Part shown: positions 5,897 to 6,318 of the stretch, one piece after another
Layout: every line of letters starts with the position of its first letter
Position numbering within the stretch: the first letter of the stretch is position 1
Assembly: GCA_002449585.1 (NCBI GenBank)
Contig: DJXD01000057.1
Span: forward strand, 1 to 6,318
From: Ruminococcus sp. UBA7013
Lineage (GTDB): Bacteria > Bacillota > Clostridia > Oscillospirales > Ruminococcaceae
Reading direction: 5' to 3'
Length of the DNA: 6,318 nt
The notes under the pieces: model-generated
Seen by the model: the letters and a program-made list of their open reading frames with translations, nothing else
Told to the model about the DNA's origin: nothing
Database searches by the model: none
Translations under genes and position numbers: made by a program

Positions 5897-6318
5897 TTAT
5901 CAAATCTTTCAGCACTTCTCCAGCAATGATAAGTCCCACTGTAGATGGAACAAATGCATTTGATCCTGGAATATCTCTGCGGATGGTGCATTTCCGTGCC
6001 GTGCCGGGCGGACAGATGCAATTTGTCCGGCAGGAACTTTCTGCTTCCTCTTTTGGCCGGATGGGCTGTTCTTCAGAATAGACAACTTTCAGTTTCCGGA
6101 TGCCCCGTTTTTTCAGCTCATGGCGCATGGTTCTGGCTAATGGACACACTTTTGTCTGATAAATATCTGCTACCCGAAATGCAGAAGGATCAAGCTTATT
6201 TCCAGCACCCATAGAAGAGATCACCGGCACTCCGGCGGCATTGGCATTCATGATGATTTCAATCTTGCCTGTTACTGTATCAATCGCATCAATAATATAA
6301 TCATACTGTGTAAAATCA
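5883..6318 (-). CDS. tcdA: tRNA threonylcarbamoyladenosine dehydratase, ThiF/TcdA family (C-terminal part; start outside window)
   Basis: The minus-strand frame is open from the window edge to the TGA at 5885-5883, giving 144 residues with no start. The frame continues 22 residues upstream of the ATG at 6251, and those residues include DYIIDAIDTVTGK, a conserved element of the ThiF/E1-like adenylating fold, so that ATG is internal. Further family features are SSMGAGNKLDPS, KVCPLA, LKKRGIRKLKVVYS and, near the end, RRDIPGSNAFVPSTVGLIIAGEV. TcdA (CsdL) uses ATP to cyclise t6A at position 37 of ANN-decoding tRNAs into ct6A in the cytoplasm. A cysteine cluster (C-x3-C-x-C-x7-C) lies between the KVVYS segment and RRDIPGS. 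The missing part should hold the nucleotide-binding glycine loop. Another ThiF-like E1 enzyme is possible, but the C-terminal block fits TcdA best. Convergent to the GGDEF/EAL gene and functionally unrelated. Confidence 0.87.
   Translation of the reverse strand, partial: DFTQYDYIIDAIDTVTGKIEIIMNANAAGVPVISSMGAGNKLDPSAFRVADIYQTKVCPLARTMRHELKKRGIRKLKVVYSEEQPIRPKEEAESSCRTNCICPPGTARKCTIRRDIPGSNAFVPSTVGLIIAGEVLKDLIKKSC

Noticed and set aside
5945..6214. 89-codon plus-strand frame
   Set aside because: It is antisense to the clearly conserved TcdA-like gene and has no ribosome binding site or recognisable motif.
1..6318. CRISPR array, insertion sequence, tRNA or rRNA, phage element
   Set aside because: No spaced direct repeats, transposase-like frame with terminal repeats, cloverleaf or rRNA-like stretch was seen on either strand.

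Overview
The window looks like a chromosomal segment of an anaerobic, low-GC, plant-fibre-degrading Clostridia member, most like Ruminococcus. Two adjacent genes end in type I dockerins behind Thr-rich linkers, one of them on a secreted pectate-lyase-type enzyme. Regulatory sites are AT-rich with classic sigma-A promoters, strong GGAGG ribosome binding sites and U-tailed terminators. The genus is an inference from architecture; there is no rRNA or other phylogenetic marker here.

Layout: (1) 1-309, the C-terminal end of a secreted dockerin protein whose N-terminus lies outside the window, closed by a terminator at 311-344. (2) 345-563, a regulatory region with an extended -10 promoter, a leader of roughly 115 nt containing a long hairpin and two identical Shine-Dalgarno sequences. 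(3) 564-3455, a 963-residue secreted multidomain enzyme: signal peptide, ricin-type beta-trefoil, PL1-like pectate lyase, two more ricin-type domains, Thr linker, dockerin; closed by a terminator at 3468-3502. (4) A perfect consensus promoter at 3513-3541, with a palindrome over its -10 element, driving (5) 3580-5865, a 7TM-PAS-GGDEF-EAL membrane protein with a degenerate GGDEF motif and an apparently complete EAL active site. (6) A bidirectional terminator at 5866-5896 shared with (7) a convergent minus-strand gene, 5883 to the window edge, the C-terminal part of a ThiF/TcdA-like tRNA threonylcarbamoyladenosine dehydratase.

Function: the two dockerin proteins would be exported and docked to cohesins of a cellulosome-like complex, where the lyase would attack pectin while its trefoil domains hold carbohydrate. 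The membrane protein probably senses something through its 7TM/PAS part and hydrolyses c-di-GMP. It has its own promoter and is separated from the lyase by a terminator, so a regulatory link between them is only a neighbourhood suggestion. The TcdA-like gene is housekeeping tRNA modification and is unrelated to fibre breakdown. There is no mobile element, CRISPR array, tRNA or rRNA. The least ordinary items are the structured leader of the lyase gene, the divergent lyase active site, and the operator-like palindrome over the c-di-GMP gene promoter.
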